Below, one piece after another: positions 1 through 10,858 of a stretch of 42,051 bases of DNA. The stretch is from the NCBI GenBank assembly GCA_008000375.1, contig SMOI01000272.1:1-42051 (forward strand). Direction: 5' to 3'. The stretch's first letter is position 1. Each line of letters opens with the position of its first letter. The DNA is from Poteriospumella lacustris (Eukaryota > Sar > Chrysophyceae > Chromulinales > Dinobryaceae). A program made the position numbers and the translations under genes. Under the pieces are notes generated by a model. It was not told the DNA's origin. It did no database searches and saw nothing but the letters and a program-made list of their open reading frames with translations.

Positions 1-262
1 AAGACCAAGATGATGGCCACTTCGCAGTGAAACGAGACCTCGTTTTTGTGGATCGTGTCCGCGACACTGCTCGACACGCCCCCTTCCAGACATCGAGTTT
101 CTGGATTCTCTCAAAAGGGTTGATTTTGGCGACAAACTTGGGGTCGTGCTGGGGATTTGGGAGGGTTTGTGTTGGTTGGTGACTCGCTCTTGTGTTGCTG
201 CGGATTCTGGATCTTGGCGTCGACGAGTTGCCATTCACATTCGATTCATCACTTTTGCAACA

Positions 263-1168
263 ATGGAGCTGAGTATCGTTTCTGGAAAGAAGAAGGATGT
301 GGTCACGAAGGTGACTTTGGCGAAAGGCGCCACTGTCAAGGACCTGAAGAAGGAGTATGCCCGTCTTGTTCGCAAGGATATCAATCGTCTTTCGTTCAAG
401 GAAGAATCCAACAAAGAAAAGGTTGTCCGTCTTGATGATGACAGAAAGACCTTGGAGAGCTACGGCTTGACGAACAATGCCACCTTGACTTTCAAGGACC
501 TTGGCCCGCAGATCGGTTATCGTACTGTTTTCGTTCTCGAGTATTTGGGTCCTATGGTGTTTGTCATGCTCTATTACTTGCGACCTGCCATTTTGTACGG
601 CGAAAAGGCTGCGTCTACCCCCTACAACTGGGTTGCTCTCTTGGCTGTTGTCAGTTGGATTGTTCACTTCGCCAAGCGTGAGTTTGAAACATTCTTCGTC
701 CACAAGTTCTCTCGTCCTACCATGCCCCTCATGAATATTTTTAAGAACTGCGCTTACTACTGGACGTTTGGTGCTGTTATTGGTTATCCCCTTTGCTCGC
801 CTAACTTCCAAGCCCCTTCTGAGCAACTTGTGTATGTCGGACTCGCCATCTTCGTGATCTCCGAAATTGGCAACTTGATCTGCCACATTATGTTGAGCAA
901 CATGCGTCCGAAGGAAGGTTCTCAGCAACGCGATATTCCCCGTGGTTTCTTGTTCGAGCTCGTTGCTTGCCCCAACTACACTTTTGAGGTCGCGTCGTGG
1001 GTCGGCTTCTCCATCATGACGATGTTGCCCATGTCGTACTTGTTCACTCTCGTCGGTTTCCTCCAAATGGCTGACTGGGCGCAAAAGAAGCACCGTGGCT
1101 ACAAGAAGCAGTTCCCTGACGAATACCCCAAGCTTAAGCGCAAGGCAATCGTCCCCTTCTTGTATTAA
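263..1168 (+). CDS. TECR: Very-long-chain trans-2,3-enoyl-CoA reductase (TECR/Tsc13-like)
   Basis: Single-exon gene of 301 residues, close to the 300-310 usual for TECR/Tsc13. The family reduces trans-2-enoyl-CoA in the last step of the ER fatty-acid elongation cycle, using NADPH. Residues 1 to about 80 look like the ubiquitin-like N-terminal domain of the family. The rest is hydrophobic with several membrane spans, ending in the steroid 5-alpha-reductase-type C-terminus (HRGYKKQFPDEYPKLKR then IVPFLY), whose Tyr-rich basic end is typical of TECR. The start was chosen at the ATG after ACA (A at -3) because the upstream 39 codons of open frame do not resemble the family. It converges on MAK16 with about 140 bp between the stop codons. 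The 3' flank has an ATTAAATAAA string rather than the TGTAAATA motif seen elsewhere. Confidence 0.9.
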   Translation: MELSIVSGKKKDVVTKVTLAKGATVKDLKKEYARLVRKDINRLSFKEESNKEKVVRLDDDRKTLESYGLTNNATLTFKDLGPQIGYRTVFVLEYLGPMVFVMLYYLRPAILYGEKAASTPYNWVALLAVVSWIVHFAKREFETFFVHKFSRPTMPLMNIFKNCAYYWTFGAVIGYPLCSPNFQAPSEQLVYVGLAIFVISEIGNLICHIMLSNMRPKEGSQQRDIPRGFLFELVACPNYTFEVASWVGFSIMTMLPMSYLFTLVGFLQMADWAQKKHRGYKKQFPDEYPKLKRKAIVPFLY

Positions 1169-1311
1169 GCAAGTTGTAGTTAGTTAATCTCACCTCGAGT
1201 ATGTGTGGGCCGTGTGCTCATTAAATAAACCATAGATTTTGTCATTGATTTGGACAGCAGATATTCTTCGAATATGCGCGTTACAAATATAGCGAGTTCA
1301 TAAATGATGAA

Positions 1312-2447
1312 TTAAAAGTTGAAGTCCATGTCGCTGGTGTCGGCGCGTCCAGCGCTGCTTCGCAGTCGTTGGCGCGGGGCCTCCTCTTCTTCTTCATACT
1401 CAATCTCAACGCGGGTGCCCTTCCCTTTCCCGCCCTTTTTACTTTCCTTCTTGCTGGAGTTGTCTGTGCGAGCGCGCTTGCTTCCGGCGTCAGTTGTGTC
1501 GTCGTCGTGGCCTCGTTTGCCGGTTGCTGACGAAGACGAGGACACGCCCTTGGAAGACTTCGAGTAGTAGGACAGCGACGGAGCGCTGAAGCGGCTGGGA
1601 AGTGATCCCATTTCCTCCATGTCCTCCTCCTCCTCGTCACTCTCCTCAAAATCCTCGATGTATTCCACATTGTATTCGCCCTCTTCGCCGTCCTCCTCCT
1701 CCAACTCCTCTTCGTACTCCGCGTCCTCCTCTTCGCCCTCTTCCTCTTCGCCCTCTTCCTCCTCATCTTCTTCCTCGCCCTCTTCCTCTTCGTATTCGTC
1801 AGAGGCTTTGTTGATGACTTTGCTGTACTGTTGCTCGGGGTAGTTGTAGATCTCGTTGTCGGTGACTTGCTTCAGGCGCTCCAACAACTCCTTCTCGATC
1901 GCTCTCTCCAACTGTGCAGCCTTGAGCGCTTTCCGTTCGCGCCCTTTCTCGCGTTGCTCAACCTTAGTATTGATGGTCACCAACTTTGGCCTGCGATTGG
2001 GTCGGCAAATGTAAAAGAGTGGCTGCAGGTTCGGGCAGCAGCGGTGAACACTTACTTTTCCTTGAGTTTCAATCTGCGCATTCGGATCAACATCTGGTGA
2101 ATCTTCGTAAGGCGCTGCTTATTTCTATGTACAAGATACTTGGGGAAGTACTCCAGGTGCTTGGAGACGATTTCCAAAGCCTTGGTGTAGTTGGCCGGGA
2201 GCTGAATTTTCTCCCACAGGTTCTTGGGCGAGTGCGCTCGTTCCGTAGTCTTAATGAACAAATAGCATACTCCTTCCTCTTCTCTAATTGTTGCGTACAA
2301 ACTGTTGGCCAATGGACATGCACTTCGAAGACAAAGACCAGTCACGTTGTATGGGTTCTGACAGAAAGTCCGTTCACGGGCGATTTTAGTCTTGAAAGAG
2401 CAAAAGCCCTGGTTGATGATTTGCCACACTACCTCGTCGTGCTGCAT
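1312..2447 (-). CDS. MAK16: MAK16, pre-60S ribosome assembly factor
   Basis: Two exons, 2447-2056 and 1990-1312, flank a 65-nt intron (GTAAGT...CGCAG); joined they give 356 residues. The protein starts [19 protein letters not shown], nearly identical to MAK16 across eukaryotes. It carries the four conserved cysteines (GFCSF, RTFCQN, GLC, SACPLA), which probably bind a metal. Splicing joins KLKEK to [10 protein letters not shown], as expected in this family, followed by [23 protein letters not shown]. The C-terminal third is an extreme acidic tract (mostly Glu/Asp, plus residues 1602-1800 on the map) and a basic Lys/Arg tail, a normal MAK16 layout. MAK16 works in the nucleolus in early 60S maturation with Rpf1, Nsa1 and Rrp1. 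The ATG was chosen by family match. It is divergent from the next gene, sharing a promoter region of about 300 bp. Confidence 0.95.
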
Positions 2448-2751
2448 TTCTGATTCTCTTTCCTGTACAGAGTCGTACGGGTCAGTTGAACAACACGTCG
2501 AAGGGAATGGAATGTATCGCGTAGCAAGTTGCAAAGTCCGTTCCAACCTGCGCCGCAAAACTATTGGCGACTGCCCACCCATTCGGACCTAGCGCACTTC
2601 CCTTAACCGACAGAGGAATTCCGCAAATGAAGGGGGTGGTCCACATGATGATGACGACAACGATCGTGATGACGACGACATTGGCGACATGACGACGATG
2701 GCACCCAAGATCGGCAGCGGACCCTTCGAGATCGATGAACATTGCCGCTGA
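2448..2751. promoter_or_regulatory. Shared divergent promoter region (MAK16 / tail-anchored protein)
   Basis: This 304-bp gap lies between two start codons facing away from each other, so it must contain both promoters. I see no TATA box. Positions 2646-2700 hold a degenerate GATGAC/GACGAC microsatellite-like run. One frame of it would encode an Asp-rich peptide, but that frame stops before the downstream ATG and is not taken as coding. Confidence 0.5.
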
Positions 2752-5606
2752 ATGATGGGAGATGGAGCAGAACGATTAGGCACCGAGAAAATAGGGCAAA
2801 GTCGATCTCTGCTCTTAATTGACGAGAGTGGTGAGAGACGAATCATGAAGAGCGATGAGGGAATCGTCCAGATCGGCACTCCGTTGAGGCCTGATGCTTC
2901 TGCCATCACTCCAACTGCACTGCAACGGATTCAAGAATTGATTGTCGCGAACGATTGGGATAAGGTATGGTTTACTGGCCAGCATGTTCTGAAGGTGCGA
3001 TGTTCATAGAGATCTGATGTCGGACGTAGGTTTTGGAAACACTCACCACGCAAACCCGCAGCCTCCAACAACAATACGGACGCGGCTGTCTCCACTGGCT
3101 TCGGGCCGTTTCCACCATTCGCAAGCACTTCCAGCATTTGAATATCGATGTGCTCGTACAAGTGCACACGTTGTTCAAGAGCGCGCTGGTGTCTCTGGAC
3201 GTCGAGCTCACCGCCTACGTCGACGGCAACATGCGCCGACAGGCCCAGTGGCGGCTGCTTCAATCTGTTTTTCTGAAGGATCTTGTGACGCTAGAAGCGC
3301 AGCTCTATCAATATCATGCCCATAAGGCTTCCAAGCGAAGCTCTGCGGATGACGAGGCCTCCACGTCGAGGGTGGTCGACTTGGACGAGGACGACGCCTT
3401 CGGAGCGGGCGACAACAACCTGCAGCGCCAGAAGGACCTGCTCCTGATGAACATGGCCCAAGCCATCCAGTTCCTCGAAGGAGAGCTCAGGGGAGTCCTC
3501 CAGTACTTCATTGGTGCGGATACGCACCGCATCAGGCACCTGCTGCTGCCGCTGTCGGACAGCGCCGCGGCGACCTCCGCGCCGTTTTCGTTTCCCACGT
3601 TGAAGATCGCGCCGTTCGACCCGATGTTCCTGTGCGAGCGCCTCCCGCTGCTCTTTGCGGCGGCGTCTCCACAAACGTTGTCGCCGACGCCCTCGCGCGC
3701 GGCGGGCATCCCCATCGTCACGCTGCCCGACCTGCTGTCCGCGTACCTGGCGCTGCACACGGGCTTCCTCGACCTCCTGCGGGAGACCGGCCAGGCCTCC
3801 CTCGCCATGCAGATGACGCAGCACGTCGTGCTCTCGCTTGGCACGGTCGTCAGCTTCCTGTCGCTCATCAACCAGGCCGTGCGCATGCCCAGCCAGCGCG
3901 CCGCCGCCCCCGACGCCGACGACGACGGCGACGAGGTCAACGACGCCGCGTCGGCACCTTCGTCCGCCGAGAACGCCGCTGAGTGTTCTCGCGTGCTGAG
4001 CGTGCTGCTGCACGCCCTGCGGCGCCACCGGGCGGTCACGGCGTTCAAGTTGACGGTGCTGGAGCAGCAGTTCGCGCAGCAGGCGCCGCGCGAGGCGGAC
4101 GCCGCCGCGGACCTGTCGCTGTTTCGGCCCTTCGAGATCGACGGCTACGAGGAGGGTCAGCGGCGGATATCCGGCCTGGGCCAGTCCTACATCGACCTCG
4201 ACAACGCCATTCGCGAGCACCTCCGCCGAGCGACGACGGCGACGAGGGCGTCGCCGGCGAGCGGCGACTGGATGGCGCGGCTGCAGCTGACGAGGGCGCT
4301 CTGCGGCGAGCTGGCCGCGCTGCACGACTGGACGCACGCGCGCAGCGTCGCCACGCCACTGACGCGCGAGCTGTTCACTGCGCTGGAGATCACGCCGTAC
4401 AACCACGCGCAGTCGCTCTTTCCGGCGCGTCGGCCGGCGCGGTCGGCGACGGAGGTGCGCGTGTCGTGGGTCGTGACGAGCGACGCCGACCGCGTCGAGG
4501 TGGCCGACGCGCTGCTGGCGCTGTACGAGCTGCAGTCGCGCGCCTGCCAGCACCTCTTGCACCCGAAGGGCGCCGCGCCGCCGGGGCCGTCGCACGAGGC
4601 GCTGCAGCTGGAGGCGGTGCGCTGCAAGTACCAGGCGGGGCTGCTCGCGCTGCTGTGGGCCGCCAACATGCCCGAGACAGCGCGCCGCCTGCTGGAGAGC
4701 GCCGAGGAGTCTCAGCGCGCCCTTCGCCCGCTGCTGCGCCAGCGGCAGGCCGCGGCGACGGCGTCTCGCGGCGCCGAGGCGGACGAGGTCTTCGAGTCGA
4801 CGCTGCTGTGCGGCGACGTCTGCTTCCACCTGGGGCTGGCCTACTTCCAGGGCGGCAGTCTGCAGGACGCCGTCGACGCCACGAAGGACGCGCTGCAGTG
4901 CTTCGACGAGGCGGCGGCGGTTCTCCAGGCGCTGGGCCGCGCCGCGCCGCTGGGTCCGTGCGCTCCGTCGGCGGCGGTCGAGGCGACGGACGACGACGCC
5001 GCGCAGGTGCAGCTGCGGCGGCGGCACTGCCACAGCCAGCTGCTGTGGGTCCACACGGCGCTCGGCAGCGAGGTGGACGCGCGACAGGCGCTGCAGGCGC
5101 TCACGAGTCTGCAGCAGGACGCCGACGAGACCGCGCGTCTGTGCGTGATGATCCACCAGCGTCTGGGCGTCGACGTGCGCGCCTGGCTGACGGCCCCCGC
5201 CGCTGCCGCCGTCGCCGTCACCGCCGCCGTTCCGCCGCGCGGCCAGGCGGTGCCCCCTTCGGCGATCAGCAGCTCCACCTCGAGCACCGTCACCCAGCGC
5301 AGACCGCCGAGGACTGCCGGCGGCGCGTCGCCCGCCGCTGCGACGGGTTCCGATCGCTCGCCGTCGGTGCCGCAGTCGTCGTCGGTGGCGGCGGAGACGC
5401 TGTCGCCGCTGGAGCGGCAGAAGAAAGTGGACGAGCTGGAGGCCAGACTGCGGCGACTGGAGCCTCTCGACGGCAACTTCGTCCTGTCTGTGGCCATTCT
5501 GTCGCTCGTTGGCCTGTGCGTCGCGTACGCGCTGCTGCGCTTCTTCGGGTGGGACGCGGCGCTCTTCGGCGACGCCGTCGACGAGGGCGCGCTCTTCGAC
5601 CTGTAG
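2752..5606 (+). CDS. Unknown tail-anchored protein with helical repeats
   Basis: I do not recognise the family. The model is 2752-2964 joined to 3030-5606, giving 929 residues. The 65-nt intron starts at GTATGG and ends CGTAG with a CTGAT branch-like motif; a 35-nt alternative with its donor at 2995 is also phase 0 and open. The long middle is helical and Ala/Leu-rich. The stretch encoded by about 4615-4915 (matched helices with CGDVCFHLGLAYFQGG and DAVDATKDALQCFDEAA) looks like TPR-type repeats. Near the end come a short coiled coil (ERQKKVDELEARLRRLEP) and one membrane span (residues about 888-910, FVLSVAILSLVGLCVAYALL) with only about 19 residues after it. That is the topology of a tail-anchored protein facing the cytosol on the ER, mitochondria or peroxisomes. 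GC3 is very high. TGTAAATA follows 24 nt after the stop. Confidence 0.72.
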
Positions 5607-6083
5607 CCGCCCCGCGGCCGCCTCCGCCTTTGTAAATAGCGCCGTTTCATTGAACCTCTCCTGTTGTGCTGCGTCCGAGCCTCGTCCCCGTGTCCTGTGC
5701 GAAACGCGGTCGACTCGCCCGGCAGCGGCGGCAGGGCCCGACTCAGGAAGAGCATTTGTCAGTGAGCGTCTGCGACGATGGCCCAGGAACAGGGAGTGTG
5801 TCCGTCGCAGGGCGGCGCACCGCGTCGCTGTCACCGTCGCTGCCATCGCCGGCCACGTCGCGATCGAGACTCTGATCGATGAGAGCGATGACCAGCACTT
5901 CCCTTCATGCGAATGTCTAGCCACTGGCACTGAGAATCACCCGCCGTGCATGAGTGTTGCATCGCTGACGCTCGACGTCGCCCGTTGCATCGCATTTCGA
6001 AGATTCGGTGCCGCATCGAACACAACCTCTGATCTCGCTCGCGTCCTCAGCAGCTTTAGCTTCGAGTCGCTTTGCCATTTTCT
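5607..6083. other. Intergenic region without a gene
   Basis: This is the 3' flank of the tail-anchored gene (TGTAAATA at 5631-5638) and the upstream region of the secreted-protein gene. ORFs here are open only because of high GC. I see no further gene. Confidence 0.5.
5631..5638 (+). promoter_or_regulatory. TGTAAATA 3' motif, tail-anchored gene
   Basis: Perfect UGUANAUA-type element 24 nt after the stop codon. It is one of about ten such motifs placed just after genes in this window. Confidence 0.45.
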
Positions 6084-8164
6084 ATGTTGACTCTCATTCT
6101 TTTGGCCCTGTGTGCCTCTCTGGCGGCCTCGTGGCTCCAGCGTCACGCCTGTCTCCACGACGGCCCTCTGCGGCCCGCGTGTTCAACCGTTTTCTCGTCG
6201 TCCAAAGGACGAAGGAGCGCGGTCTCTTTCCCGTCCGCCTTTGAGAAAGGAAAGACGGGCTTTTCGTTCGCCGCGTGGAGACGGCTGCTGTTCACGTCGC
6301 TGCCGGTGACGCCGCAAGCGCAGGCGCTCGACGAGGACGACGTCTTCTTCGCACACCGCCACCACCAGAACCACTCCAACGCACGGGGGGTTCTGACTTC
6401 GACGGACTCAGCCCCTTTGGCCGCCGAGTGGACTGCGCCCCTCGACAGCCGCGGCGACGACGACGCTGCTGCCGCGACGCCCACTCAACTGTCGCCCGTC
6501 GTCGAGGACGACGCCAGCGAGGGCCTCGTGGACGCAGATGGCCACGGCGAGGACGTTCCGGACCTGCAGCTCTTGATGAGCGAGCTGGCCAACCCCGCGA
6601 GTGGCGTGGAGCTGCTCAGCGACCTTCACCAGCCACCGTCCGACGAGGAGCTGCAGGCGCAGCTGCGGCATCAGCAGCAGCTGGCCAACGACGCTGCGCA
6701 GTCGCGACTCTTCCGCGACCACCACGCCGGCCTTTGGACAGGTAAGAATGCCCCCGTACGCCCTTCGTTGGCTGTGGCTGTGACCGTGGCCGTGTGTGCG
6801 CAGGCGTCTACGAGGTCTTCGTCCCCACGTTCGTCACGACGACGCTGCGCCATCGGACCGCCGCCGCGGGGCCCGACGACAACGACAACGGCGCCACCGC
6901 CGCCACCGCCGCTGTGCAGGTGGTGTCTGAACAGCTGGTACTGCGCAAGTGGCAGAGCGGCGCGGTGCAGAGCATGGTCGTGGCGGGCCTCGCGGAGGAC
7001 TACCGCCTCGAGGACCACGCGCAGGACATCGCCTGCACCGAGTTCTACACGCCGCTCTACACCGCGAACCCCGCCTCCTTTGACGTGGCCGCCCTTCGTT
7101 GTCGCCCGCGCGCCGACGGTGACGCCGCGTTGACGTGCACCGTGGCCGCAGACGACGATGGCGACGCGGCCGCCGCGGTGGGCGACTGCACCGAGGAGAC
7201 GCAGGCGCGCAACATGCTGGCGCTCACGGGCGTCTCGCCCGCCGACGTGACGGCGGAGCTGTGTCGCACCACGCAGGTCGCCTTCCACCCGTCGTCTCTG
7301 CGGCCGGCGCGAGGCAACCAGTGCAACGGCAGTGCGCTGGCGCTGTCGCGCTGTGTCGCTGGCGACGGCGACGAGTCGGTGGCGGTGACCTGCGGCGGCG
7401 AGTCGCCTGCTGCGGCCGTCGGCGACGGGACCGCGTCGACCAGCACCGCACCAGCGACCAGCGCTCAGACGCCGCCGAAGGTCTTCGTCGCGGAGCTGGC
7501 AGTGCGCGAGGCGGAGCACCGCACGCGCGTGCGGTTCCTCTACGCCCCGGCGCGGGTCGCCGAGGCGGCCGAGGCCGCCGCTGCGACGGTCGCCGTCGCC
7601 GCGTCGGTCGATCTGCACCTGGTGGCCTTCGCGATTCTGCGCGAGCTGTCCGTGCCGCAGCTGGGCGAGGACGGCAAGATCCCCTTCGTGTCGCCGCAGG
7701 ACCTGCCCTTCGCGAAGGACGAGCCGGGCGTGCCCATCGGCGCGCCGCCGGTGGCGTCGGTGGCCGAGGCGTCGCAGTACATCGAGATCGCCCTGCCGGG
7801 GCGTCTGTCGCTGCTGTTCCCGCGCGGCCTGCGCGAGGGCGACTCGGCGGCGCTGACGATGCAATGGACCGGCGGTTTGAGGCGTCCCGGCGGCGCTGGC
7901 GCTGCCTCCGAGCCCAGCCAGCCACGCGACGCCGACGGCGTCGAGCCGGTCGTCTTCCCCGTCGACGACCGCGGCGCCACGGCGGACGACGAGCAATCGA
8001 CCGCCGCCGCTGCGGTGCAGCGCACGCGGTACCAAGTAGACCGGCTCTTCTCGACCCTGCGCGACGGCGCCATCGACGCGCTGGCGCTGACCGAGACGCC
8101 TCTGGCGGAGGCCGCGGCGCCAGAGGCCCACCGCGAGGCCGACTCCGCCCTTCCACCTGTATAA
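6084..8164 (+). CDS. Unknown secreted or ER-lumen protein
   Basis: Two exons, 6084-6741 and 6804-8164, flank a 62-nt intron (GTAAGAATG...TGTGCGCAG) and give 672 residues. The start is the ATG at 6084, which begins a clear signal peptide (MLTLILLALCASLAASWL). No C-terminal anchor or ER-retention signal is seen. The first half is low complexity and acidic. The ordered part begins across the splice junction (AGLWTG/VYEVFVPTFV). Later segments of mixed beta character (QLVLRKWQSGAVQSMVV, HRTRVRFLYAP) suggest a beta-rich domain. The W-x-G-x-Y-type start is faintly lipocalin-like, which is only a guess. I do not recognise the family. GC3 is very high. TGTACATA lies 5 nt after the stop. It converges on RPL35. 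Confidence 0.68.
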
Positions 8165-8168
8165 AGCC

Positions 8169-8176
8169 TGTACATA
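8169..8176 (+). promoter_or_regulatory. TGTACATA 3' motif, secreted-protein gene
   Basis: UGUANAUA-type element immediately downstream of the stop codon. Confidence 0.4.
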
Positions 8177-8373
8177 CGCTTGCGCTTGTAATCCAAATAC
8201 ACCGTTGCTTTTAGAGCGACGGCGACACGACGGCGAGCGAAGGCAGCACCGACGCCGACGGTGCCGCTGCGCCGCGGAGGAAGTAGAGCGAGGTCACTTA
8301 AGACAGGGGGTTACAGCGGAGGAGGTGAACACTTTGGGGGAGGAGGGCGGCGACTACGTGGCGGCGGAAGAAC

Positions 8374-9040
8374 TTAAAGGTTCTTGACGGCGAACACGCG
8401 GGCAGGGTAGGCCTTCAACTGTCTCAACTTGCGAGCAGTCTTCTTGTTGGTCTGCTCGGAAGTGAGTCTTCGTCTGATGGCGCGGGTCTTCTTCTCGCGA
8501 AGATCGACAGGCATGTGCTTTTGGCCAGCGAACTTCTCTCTCAACTTCGACTTGGCGGTTTGGTTAGCAACAGTCAACACGCGGGCGATGTTCTTGCGGA
8601 CATCGTAGATCTTGGCCAACTTGGCAGGGGCGCCGTTGGTGACCTGAGCGACGCGCAAGCCGGCCAACTCAGTCTTCAACTCGTTCAATTGCTCAAGCAA
8701 CTCAGACTTGGTCTTGTTGCGCAACTCGTGGGCTCTAACCTTGGCTGTAGGAGAAAAGACACGAAAACTCCGATTAGTGACGTGAAAGCGATGAGGAAAG
8801 GGATTCGCACAATACTGCGCTGCAAACGGGGAGCGCATGGCTCAGCAATTCAATAGCAATCGGAGGGAATCACAACATGAGCGTGCGGCTGCAAAGGGAA
8901 AGAAGAGAGGGGTCTCTCCAGGCTCACTTGCAATTCACAACATTTGTGTTTTTTTCCGAACTATTGGAACGACTGATCCATTTCTCCGCCCCATTCACAG
9001 CTGCAGCAGGGCGACGGCAATGAAAAGAACACTTACACAT
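8374..9040 (-). CDS. RPL35: 60S ribosomal protein L35 (uL29)
   Basis: The coding exons are 9040-9037 (ATG plus one base) and 8744-8374, joined across a 292-nt intron (GTAAGT...CTCCTACAG). The product is 124 residues starting MSKVRAHELRNK. It matches eukaryotic uL29 along its whole length, including LRVAQVTNGAPAKLAKI, IARVLTVANQ and the signature LREKKTRAIRRRLT. uL29 sits at the exit of the ribosomal tunnel. The first exon was found because the match begins at AKV right after a strong acceptor. The only suitable upstream ATG followed by a consensus donor supplies the missing base and gives M-S-K-V. An intron directly after the start codon is common in ribosomal protein genes. This intron is over four times longer than any other seen here and could hold regulatory sequence or a small RNA. 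Confidence 0.92.
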
Positions 9041-9620
9041 TGTAGTGGATACTGTAATAAGATAACCTCGTTATGGGTATGAAAACCAAAGGCGAAAAGC
9101 CATCGAAAGCTGTCACAAACAATACGAGGCCAGAGACGCTGGCAGACGAAAGACCAAGTCGCACAGCACATCGCGGCGGCACCGACCGACACTGTGTCAC
9201 CCACTAACCTTCAGTGTGTCACCCACTGAGAAGTCACTTCCTCCGCTGGACCACTCACCACAAAACCACTCACTACCACAAAGTCGATTTTCTGGCGAGC
9301 CGGCCAAAATGGCTAAAAATCCGACGCAGTCGGAGGTTTGACAGTATCGACTTTTTCTTCCCAAAGCATCAAGGCACATGAGGGATTCTGGGATCAGTGA
9401 GAGTCGTCGCGGAACTTCCAAAAAGCGCTCGAATGTAAGTAGAGGTATTGATCTGACTTAATCGCCTTACACAACTCTCCAAGGGTCACAAAAACACCCC
9501 GAAAGGCATCTATCGACTTGACGCAGCTCCAGTTGGCTTGTGTGGTCGATTTTCACGTGTCTTCCAGCTGACTATTCCAGCTTTTCTACTGCCCTCGATT
9601 CAGTTCGTATTTCGTTCAAG
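9041..9620. promoter_or_regulatory. Divergent promoter region between RPL35 and UBC12
   Basis: This 580-bp region separates two divergent start codons and has lower GC than its neighbours. Within it, an ATG at 9378 opens a short frame that could splice at a GTAAGT donor (about 9435) to an AAG acceptor near 9482 and then run until a TGA overlapping the UBC12 ATG. I treat this as a possible 5'-UTR intron or upstream ORF, not as a gene. Confidence 0.4.
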
Positions 9621-10404
9621 ATGATGCGCTTGAAGAAACCCGCTGCAGCTGCACCGGCTGCAGCCGCTGCTACAACTTCTGGAGACGGTTCTGCGCCCCC
9701 GGCTGATTCCGCAACGGCCCCAGCATCTTCTTCTGATGCCCCATCGGCTGAAGATGCCAGTGCAACTGCTGCTACCCCCAGTGCCGGTGGCTCTATCAGT
9801 CTATTGGGCGTTGGAGGAGCTGCCATTAAGTCTGGAGAAGAGCGTCGCGGCGGTAGAAAGCGTACCCCTGGAGAGATTCGAATTCAAAAAGGTCAGTTGG
9901 TTTGCCATTGTCTGCATCGAATACCGTGAGTTAACATTCCACCTGTTCTGTCTGTGTTGTTTAGATATCGCTGAACTTGATGCAGGAAATGCCGCAAAAG
10001 TTGACTTTCCCAATCCAAACGATCTTACAAACTTCGCAGTGACTGTCCGTCCCGACACAGGCTACTGGGCAGGAGCTCGGTATATCTTCAACTTTCATAT
10101 CCACCCAGAGTACCCCCACAAGCCTCCCAAAGTCTTGTGTCAAACGAAAATCTACCACCCCAACATCGATTTGGAAGGCAATGTTTGCTTGAACATTTTG
10201 AAGGAGGATTGGAAGCCTGTGTTGGACATCAATGCCGTCATCTACGGCCTCGTATACCTCTTCTATGAGCCAAACCCCGACGATCCTTTGAATCGTGAGG
10301 CTGCTGAGTTGTTCCGCAACGACCGCAACCAGTTCCAGCGGATTGTGCGCCGCACTTTGGAAGGTTATGGTCACGCTGGCGTTTCCTTCGAGAGATTTGT
10401 GTAA
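9621..10404 (+). CDS. UBC12: NEDD8-conjugating enzyme E2 (UBC12/UBE2M)
   Basis: Exons 9621-9891 and 9965-10404, with a 73-nt intron (GTCAGT...TTTAG), give 236 residues. Residues from IRIQKDIAELD onward align with UBC12. They contain the HPN motif (155-157), catalytic Cys165 in LEGNVCLNILKEDWKPVL, and the family-specific LDINAVIYGL and PNPDDPLNREAA. UBC12 receives NEDD8 from the NAE1-UBA3 E1 and transfers it to cullins. The first 80 residues are an Ala/Ser/Pro-rich extension much longer than the roughly 26-residue E1-docking tail of animal UBC12. It begins MMRLKK, close to the usual start, so the docking peptide may be kept with a low-complexity insertion behind it. The two adjacent ATGs make the exact start uncertain by one codon. 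Confidence 0.93.
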
Positions 10405-10858
10405 ATCTTGTAAATTATCTACGTTGCTTGTTCTCCGTTCGATTTCTCATCTTAGGCGAGTCGTACACGGTGGGGTATTGCAGACGGTAGGACTACCACG
10501 TCCCTCGACCGGCGAACACGCTGAGCACATAACAACACGAGACTTCGAGGCAGGCGGTGAGAGCGGACATGCCGAGTCAGCAGGCTATTGGTAGGTCACG
10601 AAAACCGAGGTCAGAGAAAAATAGAAGGATCGTAGTCTAGTTATAATGTAACATGATAATAGACCACTCTAGATAGCACCATGAGGGCATCGTAGGGTTC
10701 GGGAGCAATAATACTTTGTCTACTAAATAAAATAGCACAGGACTATTATGTCACACTGGCGACGAATGTTCACCAATGCTTTGGTGAATGTGAACGGGCG
10801 CTCACATCCACACCTGTGTACAAGGCTCGCAGCAAGTGAAGGTCAAGCTGGAAACCAT
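10405..10858. other. Intergenic region between convergent genes
   Basis: This 454-bp stretch holds the 3' flanks of UBC12 (TTGTAAATT 5 nt after its stop, a near match to the recurrent motif) and of the protease. The central part (10620-10745) is AT-rich with several short palindromes. I see no gene or structural RNA here. Confidence 0.45.

Noticed and set aside
1-93. Open minus-strand frames running off the left edge
   Set aside because: Two frames are open and one reads protein-like, but there is no recognised family, and the one with an ATG is compositionally ordinary. This is too little to call a partial gene.
3291-5930. 879-codon minus-strand ORF opposite the tail-anchored gene
   Set aside because: It is Arg/Gln-rich with no family resemblance. 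Very high GC3 on the plus strand removes stops from the antisense frame.
9378-9622. Short spliced ORF ending in the UBC12 start codon
   Set aside because: No family match, and the position fits a 5' leader. It is kept only as a possible upstream ORF.
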